This document shows, in pieces, positions 6,092 to 8,226 of a DNA stretch of 8,226 nucleotides. Position 1 is the stretch's first letter, and each line of letters begins with the position of its first letter. The DNA is from Acidimicrobiales bacterium. Lineage in GTDB: Bacteria > Actinomycetota > Acidimicrobiia > Acidimicrobiales > Poriferisodalaceae. Below the pieces are notes generated by a model. That model was not told where the DNA came from and made no database searches. It was given only the letters and a program-made list of their open reading frames with translations. The DNA lies in contig JASMKJ010000049.1 in assembly GCA_030749275.1 (NCBI GenBank), positions 1 through 8,226 on the forward strand, in the 5' to 3' direction. The translations under genes were made by a program, and so were the position numbers.

Positions 6092-6982
6092 ATGGCTAGA
6101 GCGAAAATCGACCTTGGCAGTATTGGTTTGTGGACAGGGATTTTGGACGGAATACCATCCTCCGCTGCAAACGAACTTTGCGCAGAAGCGGGAGAACTTG
6201 GTTTCAAAACGATTTGGATTCCAGAGGCGGTCGGACGAGATCCCTTCGTAACAGCTATGCGGGTTCTTGAAAACACGACTGAAATCACGATCGCGACAGG
6301 CATCGCTAACATTTACGCCCGTGACGCGATGACGATGGCGAACGCCCAACGAAGTATCGAGGAAGCACATCCGGGGCGCTTCTTATTGGGGTTAGGGGTC
6401 AGCCACCTACATCTGGTTGAGTGGGTCAGAAAACACGACTATTCGAAGCCGTTGACCTATATGAAGCAATATTTGGAATCGATGCACAAGGCGCGGTTTA
6501 TGGCGGTGGGCCCATCAGAGCTACCCGAGATTGTCCTAGCCGCCCTAGGCCCCAAGATGCTTGAACTTGCAGCATCCCAAACTGCCGGAGCGCACCCTTA
6601 CTTCGTGCCACCCGAACACACTCAAATGGCGAGAGAAATTATGGGCCCCGAAGCGCTGCTCTATCCAGAACAAATGGTCGTCCTCGAAGATGACCCTGAT
6701 GTGGCCAGAGCTATAGCCCGACAGCATATGAAGACTTACTCTGCCCTACCGAATTACGCCAACAACCTCATGCGTCTCGGCTACGACGCTGATGACATCG
6801 AGGACATGGCGGATGTAGTTGTAGACGCTGTGGTCGCATGGGGCTCTATAGACGTGATCAAAAAGCGTGTACAAGAACATTTTGATGCTGGAGCAGATCA
6901 TGTTTGCGTTCAAGTACTTACCGAGGAACCACAAACAGTTCCCGACGGATGGCGCCAGCTGGCTCCAGCATTAGTGGGCTAG
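6092..6982 (+). CDS. LLM class F420-dependent oxidoreductase
   Basis: A 296-residue protein of the luciferase-like monooxygenase superfamily, close to the actinobacterial F420-dependent group resembling TIGR03620. Features include GFKTIWIPEAVGRDPF (38-52), TEITIATGIANIYARDAM (63-80), a PGRFLLGLGVSHLHLVE segment (94-110) and QYLESMH (126-132). These form the TIM-barrel core expected to bind deazaflavin F420. Further signatures are LAALGPKMLELAA (149-161), GAHPYFVPPEHT (166-177) and a C-terminal DAGADHVCVQVL. These enzymes transfer hydride between F420H2 and diverse small molecules, and the specific substrate cannot be read from sequence. ATG start with AGGG at 6081-6084. The stop is 5 nt before the preferred start of the next gene, so translation may be coupled. 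FMN use instead of F420 cannot be excluded. Confidence 0.9.
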   Translation: MARAKIDLGSIGLWTGILDGIPSSAANELCAEAGELGFKTIWIPEAVGRDPFVTAMRVLENTTEITIATGIANIYARDAMTMANAQRSIEEAHPGRFLLGLGVSHLHLVEWVRKHDYSKPLTYMKQYLESMHKARFMAVGPSELPEIVLAALGPKMLELAASQTAGAHPYFVPPEHTQMAREIMGPEALLYPEQMVVLEDDPDVARAIARQHMKTYSALPNYANNLMRLGYDADDIEDMADVVVDAVVAWGSIDVIKKRVQEHFDAGADHVCVQVLTEEPQTVPDGWRQLAPALVG

Positions 6983-6987
6983 AGCCG

Positions 6988-8037
6988 GTGGCTTCCGTTC
7001 GCACCGAAATCACAGAACTAGCAACAGGACTTGGAATGTTGGGCTACGACAGTCCCATCGAAGCCATGAGTCAACTCCCTAGACAATTCGTCGATGTTAC
7101 AGAACGAGTTTGGCAACAGTTTGCCCGAGCCGTGGACGAGTCACCCCATCGAGTCGATTTTGCAGGTGCGTACCGCAATGGTCAGGTCTTTTTAGAAGCC
7201 GATGATGGTTTGAGAGGTCGACCGCCCCTCCTTATTGAGTGGAAAGGTAGTCATCGAAGCCCCGGACACGACCAACTGCCAATAGATCTGCGCGTGGATC
7301 ACGTGTACCTCATATCTTGCAAGTACTCGTCGAAAATCTTGCTTAATGCCGCGCCTTCGAACCTGTTCGCCGCGAGTCATGACGTAGGCGACTGGTATGA
7401 CCACGCGGCACCAAAACAACACCAAGCCCTTTACGCCGCGGTGCGAGCAGAAGTCGACACGAATCTGGAGTTACCCCCGTTCGTGGGCGACCTTGCAAAG
7501 CACCACCGATCTGAACTCAAGATTGCGTTGGCGGACCGCGAATGGAGTCCCAACTGCGCAAGCGCTTACCGGGAACTTGCCGCCGAAGTCGGACGGGTCA
7601 CCGCTAGCCAATGGCGTAAATCGGTAGCTACAAAACGCCAGCGCGAAGCGCTGTTGTGGCGGTTGCTCCGTATCGGACCAGCTCCGTACTACGTTCTGGG
7701 TTCGACAAGAGATCGAGCGTTACGGCTCCTTGTAACCACACCTTGGGATTGGCGTCGCCGGTTTGAATTCCGGGACCTAGAAATCTGGGGGGAAGAGGCT
7801 GGGCAACCAAAAATAGGTTGGAGAGCCACAGTCCGAGACCACGAAGCAGCAGAAGAGACCTGCGTGGATGGACACGTCGAAGTTCGTTGGAGTCACGGAC
7901 GCTTTGCTCAAGCCCCAGAGGCAAAAGTTTACTTGGACACTCCGCACTCACAGGTGCCTGGTTACCTCCATCTGGATGCCGCAGAATCATGGTCGGGGTC
8001 AATAAGTGGGTCAGAAATTCAATTACCACTATCCTGA
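6988..8037 (+). CDS. Conserved actinobacterial protein of unknown function upstream of sufB
   Basis: This gene encodes 349 residues from the preferred GTG at 6988-6990, 5 nt after the LLM stop. The frame stays open upstream to an ATG at 6904, but that start would overlap the LLM gene by 79 nt and encode an unconvincing low-complexity leader. I recognise the sequence as a conserved uncharacterised actinobacterial type, without a name. Likely conserved blocks are IEWKGSH (83-89), VDHVYLISCKYSSKIL (103-118), GDWYDHAAPKQHQALYAAVR (134-153), LLWRLLRIGPAPYYVLG (222-238), TTPWDWRRRF (250-259), GHVEVRWSHGRF (295-306) and KVYLDTPHSQVPGY (313-326). There are no membrane segments or signal peptide. The acidic residue plus the later S-C-K strand loosely recall PD-(D/E)xK nuclease-like folds, but this is weak. 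It lies 30 nt upstream of sufB in the same run. Confidence 0.75.
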   Translation: MASVRTEITELATGLGMLGYDSPIEAMSQLPRQFVDVTERVWQQFARAVDESPHRVDFAGAYRNGQVFLEADDGLRGRPPLLIEWKGSHRSPGHDQLPIDLRVDHVYLISCKYSSKILLNAAPSNLFAASHDVGDWYDHAAPKQHQALYAAVRAEVDTNLELPPFVGDLAKHHRSELKIALADREWSPNCASAYRELAAEVGRVTASQWRKSVATKRQREALLWRLLRIGPAPYYVLGSTRDRALRLLVTTPWDWRRRFEFRDLEIWGEEAGQPKIGWRATVRDHEAAEETCVDGHVEVRWSHGRFAQAPEAKVYLDTPHSQVPGYLHLDAAESWSGSISGSEIQLPLS

Positions 8038-8057
8038 TAGGGGTAAATAATTTTGGC

Positions 8058-8062
8058 AGGAG
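8058..8062 (+). promoter_or_regulatory. Ribosome binding site deciding the sufB GTG start
   Basis: AGGAG lies 5 nt upstream of GTG 8068-8070 in the 30-nt gap after the preceding gene. No other start codon in the sufB frame is as well placed, so this site sets the sufB start. Confidence 0.7.
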
Positions 8063-8067
8063 CTTTT

Positions 8068-8226
8068 GTGACAGACACCGAACCAAACGTCGCTATTGAT
8101 CTGGGTAAATACCAACTCGGTTGGAGTGACGAAGAGGACTACGTCTACAAGCCGCAGAAGGGACTCAACGAAGACATTATTCGGGAGATGTCTTTCCTAA
8201 AAAAAGAGCCGGAATGGATGCTCAAC
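8068..8226 (+). CDS. sufB: Fe-S cluster assembly protein SufB, N-terminal fragment cut by window edge
   Basis: The last 53 codons of the window form an open frame that runs off the right edge. The start is GTG, then TDTEPNVAIDLGKYQLGW. The segment GLNEDIIREMSFLKKEPEW (34-52) is the strongly conserved SufB N-terminal signature. SufB is the scaffold subunit of the cytoplasmic SufBC2D Fe-S assembly complex. Only the N-terminal region is visible, so scaffold cysteines cannot be checked. In many actinobacteria the SufR regulator precedes sufB; here a conserved uncharacterised gene does. sufD, sufC, sufS and sufU would be expected downstream, outside the window. Confidence 0.93.
   Translation, partial: MTDTEPNVAIDLGKYQLGWSDEEDYVYKPQKGLNEDIIREMSFLKKEPEWMLN

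Noticed and set aside
6904..6987. Upstream ATG start for the uncharacterised gene before sufB
   Set aside because: It would overlap the LLM oxidoreductase by 79 nt and encode a Ser/Arg-rich leader without family-like character. The GTG at 6988 gives an operon-like 5-nt gap.
7628..8086. 152-codon minus-strand open frame opposite the uncharacterised gene
   Set aside because: It is antisense to well-patterned coding sequence, shows no recognisable motifs, and would run through the sufB ribosome binding site.

Overview
The window looks like a chromosomal segment of a free-living actinobacterium, possibly a marine Acidimicrobiia-type lineage. The clues are an F420-type luciferase-like oxidoreductase, a MutY with a short actinobacterial-style C-terminus, a SufB amino terminus, frequent GTG starts, intermediate GC by eye, and densely packed genes whose ends overlap. 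Class level is an inference. Nothing looks like a mobile element, CRISPR array, rRNA or tRNA.

Layout. (1) 3-485 (+): 3' part of mutY, cut by the window edge. (2) 462-2436 (-): a two-gene unit. The first gene (988-2436) encodes a thioredoxin-like domain with a CPTC motif fused to a large uncharacterised domain. The second (462-974) is a UGSC-family selenoprotein. An ordinary ORF caller splits it in two because an in-frame TGA at 699-701 encodes selenocysteine in a U-G-S-C-T-S-C motif. A perfect 7-bp hairpin with an AGUGU loop begins 11 nt after the UGA and has the geometry of a bacterial SECIS. (3) 2529-3389 (+): divergent from (2), a flavin reductase-like protein followed by a small MauE/DoxX-like membrane protein with a CxCFG motif. 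(4) 3339-5441 (-): a full-length oligopeptidase B-like S9 peptidase, tail-overlapping the MauE-like gene by 51 nt. (5) 5542-8226 (+): a tightly spaced run of gamma-carbonic anhydrase-like protein, F420-dependent LLM oxidoreductase, a conserved uncharacterised protein, and the start of sufB, which continues past the window end.

How the genes may work together. Region (2) is the most interesting part. The selenoprotein's U-x-x-C motif and its thioredoxin-fold partner, which are probably translationally coupled, suggest a dedicated thiol/selenol redox pair. The local motif UGSCTSC followed by an acidic/ERRG helix resembles, from memory, the selenocysteine site of glycine reductase component B. 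A reductive role on a small molecule is therefore a reasonable but unproven hypothesis. The divergent flavin reductase and MauE-like pair is also redox-flavoured and might be functionally linked. The region (5) run leads into Fe-S cluster assembly. Its co-transcription with a carbonic anhydrase-like protein and an F420 enzyme is inferred from spacing alone.
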